Shown: positions 44,335-54,758, counted from the first letter of the stretch. The stretch: 64,000 bases of DNA from Nocardioides sp. WS12 (GCF_014108865.1 NZ_CP053928.1:3410001-3474000), one strand, 5' to 3'. Program-made: numbers and translations. The notes: a model not told the origin generated them from the sequence alone.

Positions 44335-45618
44335 TCAGGCCGTCCGGCGTGTCGTCTCGAGTGCTGCGCGTGCTGAGGCGCCGAGCACGCCGACGACCAG
44401 CACGAGGCTCGCGAGCGCCAGCGTCGGGTAGTCACCGAGATCGACGATCACGCCCGCCAGCGCACCGGTGACAGCAGCGGTCAGGCCCATCACGAGGTCC
44501 GAAGTGCCCTGCACGTCGGTGCGTGCCTCGAGCGGTGCGTGCTCCGCCACGAGCGTCGACGCCGAGACCATCACCAGCGACCAACCAACGCCGAGCAGGA
44601 ACAGCCCGGCGGTCACCTGCCACGACATGCCGGTGGGCGCCGAGGCGCACAACAGCAACGCGACGAGGAGCGTCACTCCCCCGGCGCCGAGCACTGCCGG
44701 TCGCCCGACGCGGTCGGCCAGGATCCCCACCAGCGGCGAGAACGCGAACATGCCGAGCACGTGGACACTGATCACGATGCCGATCACTTCGAGCCCCGAG
44801 CCGCCGTGCTCCATGTGCAGCGGGGTCATCACCATGACGCCGACCATGGTCGCGTGGGCCAGGGCGAGCGCCGCGATCGCGTAGGCGAGGATCGGTCGCT
44901 CCCTGATCGCCGTCATCGCGCGCCCCCACGACGAACGGCCACCGGCGACGCGTGGGGCGCGCCCTGCGGCGGCGTCGGCCTCGCCCTCGAGTTGCTGGGC
45001 GAGCAACAGCGGGTCGGGCCGCAGGAGCAGGCCGACGACCAGGGCGGCGAGCAGCATGCCCATCGCCCCGAGGGCGAAGGGTCCCGTCAGTTCGGGGATG
45101 TCGACGGCGTCCGCGAAGGCTCCCGCGGGACCGGTCAGGTTCGGTCCGGCGACCGCCCCGATGGTGGTCGCCCACACGACGAGCGACAAGGAGCGGGCCC
45201 GGGTCGCATCGGTCGCGAGGTCGGTGGCGGCGTAGCGCGCGGCACTGTTGGCCGCCGTACCAGCACCCAGGAGGACGGCTCCGACGAGCAGGACGAGCAT
45301 CGACCCGACGACACCGGCGACGACGGCGAGCACTCCGCCGCAGGCGCCGATGAGGTAGCCGCTCATCAGACCGGTCCGCCGTCCGCGGCGCGCCATCAGC
45401 GGCGCCAGCAGGAACGAGATCACGGCCGCGCCGAGGACCTGCGCGGTCTGCGCGAGGCCGGACTGCGCCTCCGAACCGGACAGCTCGCGGGCGAGCAGGG
45501 AGGCGGTGGCGATGCCGATGGTGATGCCGACGGCACCGACCGCCTGGGTCAGGACCAGGACACGGACGGTACGACGCTGCGCGGCGACGACCGAGAGCGC
45601 AGAAGTCTCCGTGGTCAC
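44335..45618 (-). CDS. MFS transporter (drug/metabolite efflux type)
   Basis: A 427-residue protein with twelve hydrophobic segments; APLMARRGRRTGLMSGY is the loop 2-3 signature in variant form. The start at GTG 45618 overlaps the DUF3046 stop (GTGA), which favours it over the upstream in-frame start. Substrate unknown; DHA1-like efflux is the usual role for this class. Confidence 0.88.
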   Translation of the reverse strand: MTTETSALSVVAAQRRTVRVLVLTQAVGAVGITIGIATASLLARELSGSEAQSGLAQTAQVLGAAVISFLLAPLMARRGRRTGLMSGYLIGACGGVLAVVAGVVGSMLVLLVGAVLLGAGTAANSAARYAATDLATDATRARSLSLVVWATTIGAVAGPNLTGPAGAFADAVDIPELTGPFALGAMGMLLAALVVGLLLRPDPLLLAQQLEGEADAAAGRAPRVAGGRSSWGRAMTAIRERPILAYAIAALALAHATMVGVMVMTPLHMEHGGSGLEVIGIVISVHVLGMFAFSPLVGILADRVGRPAVLGAGGVTLLVALLLCASAPTGMSWQVTAGLFLLGVGWSLVMVSASTLVAEHAPLEARTDVQGTSDLVMGLTAAVTGALAGVIVDLGDYPTLALASLVLVVGVLGASARAALETTRRTA

Positions 45619-45809
45619 CGCTCGCTCGCCGGCAACTCGAGCTGCGCCCAGACCGCGCGCCACACCTGCTTGGGCTGGTCGCCCGCATCGATCGCCTCGC
45701 GAACCGTGCGGCCGCCGAGGCTCGCCATCACGAAGTGATCCGCCCAGACGTGCGCGTAGCCCGACCCGAGGTGGCGCTCCATCCGCTCCCAGAACTCCGT
45801 GTGCCGCAC
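45615..45809 (-). CDS. DUF3046 family small protein
   Basis: A 64-residue protein; MRHTEFWERMERHLGSGYAHVWADHFVM is cut here to the signature MRHTEFWERM and QPKQVWRAVW. This small actinobacterial family is usually found close to recA/recX, as here. Function unknown. Confidence 0.9.
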   Translation of the reverse strand: MRHTEFWERMERHLGSGYAHVWADHFVMASLGGRTVREAIDAGDQPKQVWRAVWAQLELPASER

Positions 45810-45816
45810 CCGTTCA

Positions 45817-46359
45817 TCATCGCTGGTCGAGCCAGCGGACGTCCCATCGGTGATGGATCACGTCGTGCAGGTGATAGCGACCGAGCGTGTCCACGGTGAA
45901 CACGCTGCCGTTGCTGCGGCGACCCGGGCGGTCCCAGGCGTCGGCCGTCACCGCGTCGTAGAGGACTGCCGTGGCCTCGGCTGCCGCCACCAGATCGGGT
46001 ACGACGTCCGCCGGGTCCTGCAGGTCGTAGCGATCTGCAACGGCGGACTCGTCCTGGTCCCAGTTCGCGAAGACGGGGTCGTCGTCCGTGAGCATCTGCT
46101 CCAGTCGCCCGGCGAAGATCCGGTGCACGTCGCGGACGTGGCAGGCGTACTCGGTGGGCGACCAGACCGTCGGTTCAGGACGCTGCCGGGCTCGGGGGTC
46201 GCCGAGCGCCGCAGACCAGTGGGCGGCGTTCTCACGGATCGTCGTACCCATCGTCGATCGACCCACATCCGCAGCAACGAAGCCGCATTCGGCGCAGGCC
46301 TGGTCGAGCACCCAGGTCCAGTCCTTGGTGTCCGGCGGGGGCAACGGTGCGGTCGTCAT
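45817..46359 (-). CDS. DinB superfamily (metal-binding four-helix) protein
   Basis: A 180-residue protein. YACHVRDVHRIF and YHLHDVIHHRWDV supply the histidine triad of DinB/mycothiol-transferase-like proteins. In Actinobacteria these are often mycothiol-dependent thiol transferases. Substrate unknown. It precedes DUF3046 by 7 bp on the same strand. Confidence 0.82.
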   Translation of the reverse strand: MTTAPLPPPDTKDWTWVLDQACAECGFVAADVGRSTMGTTIRENAAHWSAALGDPRARQRPEPTVWSPTEYACHVRDVHRIFAGRLEQMLTDDDPVFANWDQDESAVADRYDLQDPADVVPDLVAAAEATAVLYDAVTADAWDRPGRRSNGSVFTVDTLGRYHLHDVIHHRWDVRWLDQR

Positions 46360-46433
46360 GCGCCCATCCTCACGGCTGCGTCAGTACCGGCACGAGCGAT
46401 ATCCGGTCATCCTCCGTCGAGGGACTGCCAGTG

Positions 46434-47396
46434 TCAGGACTGGTGGTGCCGGCGCCGTGACACCTTCGCCCGCTTCGTGGACATCCGCGTCCACACCGAC
46501 TGCTGGATGGCCAACGTCAACCACCCCGCGACCGCCATGCCCGCGATGTTGACCACCAGTTGCAGCGTGCTCCCCCAGATCTCGTCCGGGACACCGAAAG
46601 CCAGCCCCAGGGCGACATTGCCGGCCGCCGGGACCGTGGTCACCGAGATGAAGACGCCCGAGAGTCCGCCGACCTTCGCCGAGGTCAGCGAGAGGACACC
46701 GGCGGCCGCGGCCACGACGGCAACGATGAACGACCACTTGTCGGGCGTGTAGATGAAGGCCGTCGCGGGACGGGGCGCGGTCACCTGGTCGACCGTGACC
46801 CAGCCGAGACCGCGCGCCGCCAGCGCAGCGAGGGTCACGATGCCGATGGCGACGAGGAACCCGACCACCAGCGAGCGGGCTGCGAAGCCGAACAGCGCCG
46901 GGCGTCGTCGTACGAGGGCAAGGCCCAGGGCCGCGATCGGGATGAACTCCGGGCCGAGGACCATGGCGCCAATGACGAGGATCTGGGAATCGAGCACGAT
47001 CGCAATGCTGGCGATCAGCGTCGCCAGGGTCATGAAGGTGAGATAGGTCCAGTTGAGCTCGGACTCCTCGTAGGCGCGCTGCGTGACCTCCGCCCACACC
47101 ACCGAGTCCGCCGAGGATCCGGGGGTACGACGTTCCGCGTCGAACCCGCGTTGCGACGTCCACGTCGTGACGGGCTGGATGTGGATCGAGCCCTCGTGCT
47201 GCACGCCGAACGCCCGGAGCACCTCGACGATGTCGTTCGTGGCCTCGCGAGCGACGTCGGCCTCGATGAGGTCACCCTCGGGCACCAGCGCGGCGCCCTC
47301 GATGCAGGTCAGGCCACTGACGGCAGGGTCGTCCCGCAGCGTTGCGACGATGTCGGCGGTGAGGTCGCGGGGCGAGGTGATCCGCAGGTGTTGCAC
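46434..47396 (-). CDS. DUF389 family membrane protein
   Basis: A 320-residue protein: a soluble N-terminal ferredoxin-like part (about residues 1-105), then six or so membrane segments including the conserved ILVIGAMVLGPEFIPIAALG and SVTTVPAAGNVALGLAFG. DUF389 proteins are putative transporters with no proven substrate. The C-terminal tail is strongly basic (RAKVSRRRHHQS). Confidence 0.88.
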   Translation of the reverse strand: MQHLRITSPRDLTADIVATLRDDPAVSGLTCIEGAALVPEGDLIEADVAREATNDIVEVLRAFGVQHEGSIHIQPVTTWTSQRGFDAERRTPGSSADSVVWAEVTQRAYEESELNWTYLTFMTLATLIASIAIVLDSQILVIGAMVLGPEFIPIAALGLALVRRRPALFGFAARSLVVGFLVAIGIVTLAALAARGLGWVTVDQVTAPRPATAFIYTPDKWSFIVAVVAAAAGVLSLTSAKVGGLSGVFISVTTVPAAGNVALGLAFGVPDEIWGSTLQLVVNIAGMAVAGWLTLAIQQSVWTRMSTKRAKVSRRRHHQS

Positions 47397-47417
47397 GAGG
47401 GTGAGTCTGCCGCAGAG

Positions 47418-47981
47418 TCAGGCGATGGCGGCGGTGCCGAACGCGACATTGAACTTGTCGCACCAGATCACGACGGACTTCATGCCTCCGAGGTCCGCAT
47501 CGGCGGGGATCTCGTAGCGGGAACTGCCCTTGTTGCCCTTGAGTTCACCGAGCTTCACGTAGTCGCCGTCGTCGTAGTTGCTCCACGACCCGACGCATCC
47601 GTCGCAGTCGCCGCCGCTCTTCTGATCGGTGATCCACACATGCAGGTCCGGGCCGTTCGAGGTGTCGAGGCCGTCGAGCAGGACGAACCGGCTGCCGTCA
47701 CTGCGACGGAAGATCCTTGCCTCCCCCGACGTGCCGTGCTCGGCGTCGATGAAGCTGCCCGAGGCAAGCTCAACGCGAGTCTTCGTGGTGCCCGACGGCT
47801 CCGGAACGGTCGTGTCGGAGATCCCGGCGCTGGCCGTGCCCACGACTTCACTGGCGTCAGCGCCGTCGTCGACCTCCTTGTCGATGAACAGCAGCCACGG
47901 CTGGAAGACCAGCGCGCCCGCCACGGCGAGGGCAAGGAACAACCCGCCCATCGTCAGCCAGATCCTGCGCTTGCGACTCAT
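47418..47981 (-). CDS. Membrane-anchored DM13 domain protein
   Basis: A 187-residue protein with one N-terminal membrane helix (MGGLFLALAVAGALVFQPWL) and an extracytoplasmic DM13 domain (residues about 68-187), recognised by GSFIDAEHGTSGEARIF, LHVWITD and the final YEIPADADLGGMKSVVIW. A CDGC pair and the Cys in IWCDKFNVAFG may form redox-active sites. DM13 domains are thought to act in redox or protein-hydroxylation reactions. It lies 38 bp downstream of hutI and may be read through from the hut operon. Confidence 0.82.
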   Translation of the reverse strand: MSRKRRIWLTMGGLFLALAVAGALVFQPWLLFIDKEVDDGADASEVVGTASAGISDTTVPEPSGTTKTRVELASGSFIDAEHGTSGEARIFRRSDGSRFVLLDGLDTSNGPDLHVWITDQKSGGDCDGCVGSWSNYDDGDYVKLGELKGNKGSSRYEIPADADLGGMKSVVIWCDKFNVAFGTAAIA

Positions 47982-48019
47982 CCCACCTCCAGGGTCTCCT
48001 CCAGCCTAGCCGCGGAAGG

Positions 48020-49171
48020 TCAGGCTGAAACCCAGGTGCGGGCGACGATCGGGACCCCCGGTCGGTAGGCCAGGTGGACGTGACTCGGGGCGTCGAGGAG
48101 GACGAAGTCCGCCCGTGCTCCCGGCACGAGCGTTCCGATGTCGGACCGTCCCAGGGCAGCCGCACCACCGGCCGTCGCGGCCCACACGGCCTCGGCGGGC
48201 GTGAGCCCCATGTCGCGGACGGCGACGGCGATGCAGAACGGCAATGAACTCGTGTATGACGACCCGGGGTTGCAGTCGCTGGCCAGGGCCACCGTGACGC
48301 CGGCATCGACGAGCAACCGTGCGTCCGGATAGGGCTGGCGGGTGCTGAACTCCACGCCGGGCAGCAGGGTCGCGATCGTCCCGGAATCGCGGAGTGCATG
48401 GACGTCGTCGTCGCTGAGGAAAGTGCAATGGTCGACCGCCGCGAGACCGAGCTCCGCGGCGAGCTGGACGCCGGGGCCGGGGCCGAGCTGGTTGGCGTGC
48501 AGCCGACCGCGCAGCCCGAGCGCCGCGCCCGCGGAGAGGATCGTGCGGGCCTGGTCGGCATCGAATGCGCCGCGTTCGCAGAACACGTCGATCCAGCGGG
48601 AAAACGGCGCCGCGGCGGTGAGCATCGGACCGGTGACCAGCGCGACGTAGCCGGCCGGGTCGTCGGCGTACTCCGGCGGCACGACGTGGGCGCCGAGGAA
48701 GGTGGTCTCGGGCGTGAAGGCCTGCGCGATCCTCAGGGACCGGGCCTCGTCATCGACGGTGAGTCCGTAGCCGGACTTGATCTCGACGGTCGTGGTGCCC
48801 TGGCGGCGCATCTCGGCCACCAGCCGTGCAACGCCGGCCTCGAGGTCGGCATCGGAGGCGGCGCGCGTTGCCGCAACCGTGGTGCGGATCCCCCCGGCGG
48901 CGTACGACTCCCCCGCCATCCGGGCCTGGAACTCCCGGGCGCGGTCTCCGGCGAAGACGAGGTGGCTGTGGCTGTCGACGAAGCCGGGGATGACGGCTTT
49001 GCCGTCGGCATCGACGACGTCATCGGCGGCCGGTGCCTCCGACGCGTCGCCGATCCACCCGATGACGCCGTCCTCGATCACGACCGCCGCGTTCGTGCGC
49101 AGGCCGAGCAGGTCGTCGGCCGCGGGGTCGTTGGTGACGAGCTCACCGATGTTCGTGATCAGGGTGCTCAT
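48020..49171 (-). CDS. hutI: Imidazolonepropionase
   Basis: Third step of histidine catabolism: hydrolyses imidazolone-5-propionate to N-formimino-glutamate. A 383-residue amidohydrolase with [14 protein letters not shown] (metal-binding His pair), HANQLGPG and [17 protein letters not shown] with the catalytic Asp. The ATG at 49171 fits the family N-terminus. It is separated from hutF by a 70-bp gap filled with a palindromic repeat, unlike the other hut genes, which overlap. Confidence 0.94.
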   Translation of the reverse strand: MSTLITNIGELVTNDPAADDLLGLRTNAAVVIEDGVIGWIGDASEAPAADDVVDADGKAVIPGFVDSHSHLVFAGDRAREFQARMAGESYAAGGIRTTVAATRAASDADLEAGVARLVAEMRRQGTTTVEIKSGYGLTVDDEARSLRIAQAFTPETTFLGAHVVPPEYADDPAGYVALVTGPMLTAAAPFSRWIDVFCERGAFDADQARTILSAGAALGLRGRLHANQLGPGPGVQLAAELGLAAVDHCTFLSDDDVHALRDSGTIATLLPGVEFSTRQPYPDARLLVDAGVTVALASDCNPGSSYTSSLPFCIAVAVRDMGLTPAEAVWAATAGGAAALGRSDIGTLVPGARADFVLLDAPSHVHLAYRPGVPIVARTWVSA

Positions 49172-49179
49172 CTCGGGGT

Positions 49180-49236
49180 CCCCGCGAAGTTGTTCGCTGG
49201 AGGAGCGCAGCGGGGGAAGCGAAGAACTTCGCGGGG
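49180..49236. repeat. 57-bp palindromic repeat between hutF and hutI
   Basis: Arms CCCCGCGAAGTTGTTCGCT and AGCGAAGAACTTCGCGGGG are complementary at all but one of 19 positions, with a 19-base loop GGAGGAGCGCAGCGGGGGA. The loop's GAGCGCAGCG is also in the recA-recX element. In the mRNA it forms a strong hairpin 8 bp before the hutI start. Confidence 0.8.
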
Positions 49237-49241
49237 TGAGT

Positions 49242-50381
49242 TCATGACCACACCTTGTCGATTGCGGAGGCAAGGTCGCGGCCGACGCGCCCGTGGTCGC
49301 CGTCGAACACGACCCGGCCGTCGATGACGACCTCGGTGACGTCGGCGGAGGCCGCGGCGAACACGGCGGTGTGCACGTCGGCGCCGGTGCCCGCCGTACG
49401 GGGGCTGGTCGGGTCGAGCGTCACGATGCCGGCGTCGTCGAGCCCCAGGGAGGCGTGGCCGTTGACGGTCGCGCAGTCGAGCAGGGCCTGGGCAGACCAG
49501 TGGCCGCGGACGCCGGTCCGGAGGCGGTCGTGCATCTCGACGCCCCGCATCTCCTCGAAGAGGTCGACGACCGCGTGGCTGTCGGAGCCGAGGCAGATCC
49601 GGGCTCCGGCGGCACGCAGGTCGAGCGCCCGGCCGAGACCGTCTGCGAGGTCGCGCTCGGTGGTCGGGCACATGCAGACGAAGGCACCGGAGTCGCCGAT
49701 GGTGCGGACGTCGGAGTCGGTCAGGTGGGTGGCGTGGACCAGCGTCGTGCGCGGCCCGAGAACACCCGCGTCGGCGAGCACCTCCGTCGGAGTCATTCCG
49801 TACGCCGCCCGGCAGGCGTCGTTCTCCGCCGGCTGCTCGGACAGGTGGACGTGCACCGGCCCGCCGGCCGCTCCGGCCACCACGGCGCTCATCTCGTCCC
49901 GCGGCACAGCCCGGACACTGTGGATCGCGGCACCGACCCGGTCATCGTCGAACGCGGCAACCCGCTCGGCCCAGGCCTCCGCAGTCCCGTCGCTGAACCG
50001 GCGTTGCACACCCTCGGCGGGCTGACCGATGCCGGCGGTGAGGTAACAGGTGTCGAGCAACCGGATCCTCATGCCGACGTCGTCCGCCGCCGCGATCAGC
50101 GCGCGACCCATCTCGTTGGGGTCGTCGTACGGCGTCCCGTCGGGCTGGTGGTGCAGGTAGTGGAACTCCCCCACCGCGCCGATCCCGCCCGCGAGCATCT
50201 CGGCGTAGGTGGCACGGGCGAGGTCGAAGTACAGGTCGGGCGTGAGGCGGTCGGCAAGGTCGTACATCTGCTCGCGCCAGGTCCAGAAGCTCCCCGTGCC
50301 CTGCTGGGTCCGGCCGCGCAGGGCGCGGTGGAAGGCGTGCGAGTGGGCGTTGGCCATGGCCGGCACCTGGAGGACGGTCAT
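49242..50381 (-). CDS. hutF: Formimidoylglutamate deiminase, N-terminally short
   Basis: Converts N-formimino-glutamate to N-formyl-glutamate and ammonia. [15 protein letters not shown] (metal-binding His pair), [21 protein letters not shown] and [11 protein letters not shown] are the conserved amidohydrolase motifs. At 379 residues it lacks the roughly 60-residue N-terminal beta-sandwich found in HutF homologues of about 440-450; the protein starts only eight residues before the HSH motif. The ATG overlaps the stop of the upstream gene (ATGA), so no longer start is available without running into it. Confidence 0.9.
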   Translation of the reverse strand: MTVLQVPAMANAHSHAFHRALRGRTQQGTGSFWTWREQMYDLADRLTPDLYFDLARATYAEMLAGGIGAVGEFHYLHHQPDGTPYDDPNEMGRALIAAADDVGMRIRLLDTCYLTAGIGQPAEGVQRRFSDGTAEAWAERVAAFDDDRVGAAIHSVRAVPRDEMSAVVAGAAGGPVHVHLSEQPAENDACRAAYGMTPTEVLADAGVLGPRTTLVHATHLTDSDVRTIGDSGAFVCMCPTTERDLADGLGRALDLRAAGARICLGSDSHAVVDLFEEMRGVEMHDRLRTGVRGHWSAQALLDCATVNGHASLGLDDAGIVTLDPTSPRTAGTGADVHTAVFAAASADVTEVVIDGRVVFDGDHGRVGRDLASAIDKVWS

Positions 50382-51568
50382 GTGACGAGTCCCGTCAGCG
50401 CGTCGGCCAGTGCGGTCACCCCGGCGAGGCAGTCGGCCGTCTCCGCGGTCTCCTCCGGCGAGTGCGAGACACCCGACGGGTTGCGGACGAACAGCATCGC
50501 GGAGCGGATGCCGGCGTCCTGCAGGATGCCGGCGTCGTGTCCCGCCTGCGTCGGCAGAACGGGAACGCCGGCGCCGATCAGGTCACGCAGGGCGGCGTCG
50601 AAGACGACCTCGCCGCTGATCGACTCCCGGGTGACGGTGACCTGGGTCCCGTCGCGTTCGGCCCGCTCGGAGGCCTGGCGCTCGATGGCCGCGGTCAACG
50701 TGGCCAGGGCAGGGCTGCTCTCCGCCCGCGCGTCGAGCCAGGCGGTGACGTGCGAGGGCACCGCGTTCGTACCGTTGGGGCGGACGTCGATCCGGCCGAA
50801 CGTGGCCCGCTGTCCGGACAGTCGCGCCTGCTTATTGGCGGCCAGCGCCGTCATCGCGAACGTCAACATCGGGTCCGCGCGGTCCTCCATCCGCGTGGTG
50901 CCGGCGTGGTCGGCGCGGCCCGCGACGTCGTACCGCCAGCGACCATGGGGCCAGATCCCGCTCGCCACACCGACGGCGGTGTCGTGGTCGATCAGCGCGC
51001 GGCCCTGCTCGACATGGAGTTCGACGTAGGTGTCGACCCCCTCGAGGATCGTGGAGGTGCCGCCCTCGATCACGTCGCCGAGGCGTACGCCGTCGCGGTC
51101 GGTCAGTTCGCGTGCGTCGTCCCAGGACGCCGCACCCACGGCCAATCGGGAGCCGAGGCAAGCGCGCCCGAAGCGGGAGCCCTCCTCCTCGACGAAGGCC
51201 GCGACGCCGAGCGGTCGGGTCGGTACGACACCCCGCTCGCGCATCACGTCGACGGCCGCGAAGGCGGAGACGACACCGAGCGGGCCGTCGTACGCGCCGC
51301 CGTCGAGGACGGAGTCGAGGTGCGATCCGGTGAGGACGCTCTTCCCGGTGGTTGAGGTGCGAGCGGAGCGAGCCTCGAAACCCCACCAGGCGACCAGGTT
51401 GCCGAACGGGTCCTCCTCGATCTCCAGGTCCCGAGCCTTCGCTGCCTCGCGGAACCACGCGCGCAGCTCGAGCTCGGCGGACTCCCACGGCTGACGGAAG
51501 TAGCCACCGGAGGTGGACGAGCGGCCGACCGGGGAGAGATCGGTCCACATCTGCTCGAACGTCATCAA
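50378..51568 (-). CDS. M20-family amidohydrolase of the hut operon (allantoate amidohydrolase-like)
   Basis: A 396-residue zinc amidohydrolase. [38 protein letters not shown] and AGHDAG are the metal-binding and catalytic motifs of the AllC/hydantoinase family. In actinobacterial hut clusters this gene replaces hutG, so it probably releases formate from N-formyl-glutamate; that is context-based inference. Residues about 63-74 ([12 protein letters not shown]) are encoded by a 36-bp palindromic repeat also found in the recA-recX gap, lying in a loop before the metal-binding GSHLDS. Four-base overlaps with hutU and hutF. Confidence 0.88.
   Translation of the reverse strand: MMTFEQMWTDLSPVGRSSTSGGYFRQPWESAELELRAWFREAAKARDLEIEEDPFGNLVAWWGFEARSARTSTTGKSVLTGSHLDSVLDGGAYDGPLGVVSAFAAVDVMRERGVVPTRPLGVAAFVEEEGSRFGRACLGSRLAVGAASWDDARELTDRDGVRLGDVIEGGTSTILEGVDTYVELHVEQGRALIDHDTAVGVASGIWPHGRWRYDVAGRADHAGTTRMEDRADPMLTFAMTALAANKQARLSGQRATFGRIDVRPNGTNAVPSHVTAWLDARAESSPALATLTAAIERQASERAERDGTQVTVTRESISGEVVFDAALRDLIGAGVPVLPTQAGHDAGILQDAGIRSAMLFVRNPSGVSHSPEETAETADCLAGVTALADALTGLVT
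51347..51382. repeat. 36-bp palindromic repeat copy inside the hut amidohydrolase gene
   Basis: The segment GGTGGTTGAGGTGCGAGC to CGAGCCTCGAAACC matches one arm of the 43013-43097 element with two mismatches over 34 bases. It is exactly 12 codons long, so the reading frame is kept, and it has no stop codon in the frame used. Confidence 0.85.
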
Positions 51569-53223
51569 CTCTCCTGCATCGGGATGCGAACGTCTCGCTC
51601 TGCAGCGACCTCGACCGCACGGTCGTAACCGGCGTCGACGTGACGGATCACGCCCATCCCCGGGTCATTGGTGAGCACGCGCTCGATCTTCTGCGCGGCG
51701 AGCTCGGTGCCGTCGGCGACACAGACCTGACCCGCATGGATCGAGCGTCCCATGCCGACGCCGCCGCCATGGTGGATCGACACCCACGACGCACCCGATG
51801 CAGTGTTGACCAGAGCGTTGAGCAGGGCCCAGTCAGCAATGGCGTCGGAGCCGTCGAGCATCGCCTCCGTCTCGCGGTACGGCGACGCGACCGACCCGCA
51901 GTCCAGGTGGTCGCGGCCGATCACCACGGGTGCCTTGAGTTCACCGGATGCGACCATCTCGTTGAACTTCAGGCCGGCGAGGTGGCGTTCGCCGTACCCG
52001 AGCCAGCAGATCCGCGCGGGCAGGCCCTGGAACGCGACGCGTTCGGAGGCCATGGTGATCCACTTGTGCAGGCGTGCGTTGTCGGGGAAGAGCTCGAGGA
52101 TCGCCTTGTCCGTGGCGGCGATGTCGGCCGGGTCGCCGGAGAGCGCGGCCCAGCGGAACGGGCCCTTGCCCTCGCAGAACAGCGGCCGGATGTACGCCGG
52201 CACGAAGCCGGGGAACTCGAACGCGCGGTCGTAGCCGCCCTTGCGCGCTTCGTCGCGGATCGAGTTGCCGTAGTCGAAGACCTCGGCGCCGGCGTCCTGG
52301 AACTCGACCATCGCCCGCACGTGCGTGGCCATGGATTCCTGCGCCCGCTTGGTGAAACCGACCGGGTCGGCAGTGCGCTCGGCTTCCCAGTCCTCGAACG
52401 CGGTGCCGGCGGGAAGGTAGAACAACGGGTCGTGGGCCGACGTCTGGTCGGTGACGATGTCGATGGGCGCCTTCTGTTCCAGCAACAGCGGCACCATCTC
52501 GGCCGCGTTGCCGAGAACCCCGATGGACAGGGGCTTTCGGGCATCGCGCGCCTCGATCGCGAGGGCGACGGCTTCGTCCAGCGAGGACGCCTGGACGTCG
52601 AGGTACCTGTGCTCGATGCGCCGTTTGATCCGGGCGTCGTCGCACTCGATGCAGATCGCGACACCGTCGTTCATGGTGACCGCGAGCGGCTGGGCACCGC
52701 CCATGCCGCCGAGGCCGGCGGTCAGCGTGATCGTGCCGGCCAGCGTGCCGCCGTACTTCTTGTCGGCCACTGCAGCGAAGGTCTCGAACGTGCCCTGCAG
52801 GATGCCTTGCGTGCCGATGTAGATCCAGGACCCGGCGGTCATCTGGCCGTACATGGTCAGGCCGAGGTCCTCGAGCCGCCGGAACTCCTCCCAGTTGGCC
52901 CAGTCGCCCACCAGGTTGGAGTTCGCGATCAGCACGCGCGGGGCCCACTCGTGCGTGCGCATCACGCCGACCGGCTTGCCGCTCTGCACGAGCATCGTCT
53001 CGTCATCCTCGAGGTCACGCAGGGTGCGGACGAGGGCGTCGTACGCCTCCCAGTTGCGGGCGGCCTTACCCGTCCCGCCGTAGACGACGAGGTCCTCGGG
53101 GCGTTCGGCGTTCGCGGGATCGAGGTTGTTCATCAGCATCCGCAGCGGCGCCTCGGTCTGCCACGACTTCGCGGTCAGCTCGGTGCCGGTGGCGGCGTGG
53201 ATGGGCAGGCGGGGGTTGGTCAT
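51565..53223 (-). CDS. hutU: Urocanate hydratase
   Basis: Second step of histidine catabolism: urocanate plus water to imidazolone propionate, with tightly bound NAD+. 552 residues, the family length. Motifs include [41 protein letters not shown] near the NAD site, and [15 protein letters not shown]; the catalytic Cys region is [16 protein letters not shown]. Four-base overlap with hutH upstream and with the amidohydrolase gene downstream. Confidence 0.96.
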   Translation of the reverse strand: MTNPRLPIHAATGTELTAKSWQTEAPLRMLMNNLDPANAERPEDLVVYGGTGKAARNWEAYDALVRTLRDLEDDETMLVQSGKPVGVMRTHEWAPRVLIANSNLVGDWANWEEFRRLEDLGLTMYGQMTAGSWIYIGTQGILQGTFETFAAVADKKYGGTLAGTITLTAGLGGMGGAQPLAVTMNDGVAICIECDDARIKRRIEHRYLDVQASSLDEAVALAIEARDARKPLSIGVLGNAAEMVPLLLEQKAPIDIVTDQTSAHDPLFYLPAGTAFEDWEAERTADPVGFTKRAQESMATHVRAMVEFQDAGAEVFDYGNSIRDEARKGGYDRAFEFPGFVPAYIRPLFCEGKGPFRWAALSGDPADIAATDKAILELFPDNARLHKWITMASERVAFQGLPARICWLGYGERHLAGLKFNEMVASGELKAPVVIGRDHLDCGSVASPYRETEAMLDGSDAIADWALLNALVNTASGASWVSIHHGGGVGMGRSIHAGQVCVADGTELAAQKIERVLTNDPGMGVIRHVDAGYDRAVEVAAERDVRIPMQES

Positions 53224-54758
53224 GCGAGTTCTCCGATCACGTCGGCGACGGCCGCAGTCACCTTGCGGCCGAGGACGAGTTGGTAGGCGGATTCGATCTC
53301 GGGGGCGAGGAAGCGGTCCGTGCCCGGGCCGCGGACGCCGTGGTCACGGAACAGGGAGACGACGGCGCCCGTGGCCGGGCTGGGCTCGAGCGGTGCGCGC
53401 AGGTTGAGCGCCCGTGCGGCGGTCATCAACTCGACCGCCAGGACGCGGGTGAGGCCATCGACCGACCGGCGCAGCTTGCGGGCGGACGACCAACCCATCG
53501 AGACGTGGTCCTCCTGCATGGCACTCGACGGAATCGAGTCGACCGACGCCGGGGCGGCCAGTCGCTTGAGCTCGGAGACGATCGCGGCCTGGGTGTACTG
53601 CGCGATCATCAGTCCGGAGTCGACGCCCGGGTCGTCCGCCAGGAACGGCGGCAGCCCGTGGCTGCGGTTCTTGTCCAGGAACCGGTCGGTACGACGTTCC
53701 GCGATCGAGGCGACGTCGGCGGCGACGATCGCGAGGAAGTCGAGGACATAGGCGACGGGTGCGCCGTGGAAGTTGCCGTTGCTCTCGACGCGTCCGTCGA
53801 GCACGACGGGGTTGTCGATCGCGGACGCGAGCTCCCGCGAAGCGACGGTGGCGGCGTGGTCGACGGTGTCACGAGCGGCGCCGTGGACCTGCGGCGAGCA
53901 GCGCAGCGAGTAGGCGTCCTGGACGCGGTTGCAGTCCGGTCCGCGGTGCGAGGCGACAACGCCCGAGTCCTTCAGGAGAGCGGTGAGGTTGGCAGCGGAG
54001 AGCGCCTGGCCGGGGTGCGGCCGGATCGCCTGGAGTTCAGGGGCGAAGACGCGGTCGGTGCCGAGCTGGCCCTCGACGGACATGGCCGCAGAGACGTCGG
54101 CGACGCGGAGCAGGTCGGTGAGGTCGTCGATGGCGAGCACCAGCATGCCGAGCATGCCGTCGGTGCCGTTGATCAGCGCGAGGCCTTCCTTCTCCTGCAG
54201 GGCGACCGGGGTGAGGCCCGCGGCTGCCAGCGCTGTGGCTGCGTCGGTGAGATCACCCTCGGCGTTGCGCACCGGGCCTTCGCCCATCAGGGCCAGCGCA
54301 CAGTGCGCGAGCGGCGCCAGGTCGCCGGAACAGCCGAGCGATCCGTACTCGTGGACCACGGGCGTGATGCCGTGCGTGAGGAGCCCGGCGAGCAGCTCGG
54401 CGGTCTCTCGTCGTACACCGGTGCGGCCAGTCGCCAGCGTCGAGAGGCGCAGCAACATCAACGCCCGGACGACCTCGCGCTCGACCTCGGGGCCACTGCC
54501 GGCCGCGTGCGAACGCACCAGCGAGCGCTGCAACTGGGCGCGCAGTTCGGGCGCGATGTGGCGGGTGGCGAGGGCGCCGAAGCCGGTCGAGACGCCGTAC
54601 GACGGCGTGGGTGACGCCGCGAGGTCAACGATCACCGCCCGGGCCCGGTCGATCGCCGCCACCGATTCCTCGCTGAGCGCCACTGCCGCGCCGTGGCGAG
54701 CGACCGCCACCACGTCCTCGAACGAAACCGCACCTGTACCGACCGTCACCGTCTGCAT
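53220..54758 (-). CDS. hutH: Histidine ammonia-lyase
   Basis: First step: removes ammonia from histidine to give trans-urocanate. 512 residues. The MIO-forming triad is Cys-Ser-Gly ([15 protein letters not shown], near residue 140), not Ala-Ser-Gly; a Cys at this position is known in some actinobacterial HALs and cyclises the same way. [13 protein letters not shown] and [18 protein letters not shown] are further active-site blocks. I use the ATG at 54758; the upstream frame crosses the regulatory region. First gene of the operon, divergent from the IclR gene. Confidence 0.96.
   Translation of the reverse strand: MQTVTVGTGAVSFEDVVAVARHGAAVALSEESVAAIDRARAVIVDLAASPTPSYGVSTGFGALATRHIAPELRAQLQRSLVRSHAAGSGPEVEREVVRALMLLRLSTLATGRTGVRRETAELLAGLLTHGITPVVHEYGSLGCSGDLAPLAHCALALMGEGPVRNAEGDLTDAATALAAAGLTPVALQEKEGLALINGTDGMLGMLVLAIDDLTDLLRVADVSAAMSVEGQLGTDRVFAPELQAIRPHPGQALSAANLTALLKDSGVVASHRGPDCNRVQDAYSLRCSPQVHGAARDTVDHAATVASRELASAIDNPVVLDGRVESNGNFHGAPVAYVLDFLAIVAADVASIAERRTDRFLDKNRSHGLPPFLADDPGVDSGLMIAQYTQAAIVSELKRLAAPASVDSIPSSAMQEDHVSMGWSSARKLRRSVDGLTRVLAVELMTAARALNLRAPLEPSPATGAVVSLFRDHGVRGPGTDRFLAPEIESAYQLVLGRKVTAAVADVIGELA

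Noticed and set aside
44127..44435. 102-codon minus-strand frame across the recA promoter
   Set aside because: It covers the SOS box and promoter and has no recognisable sequence; composition-driven.
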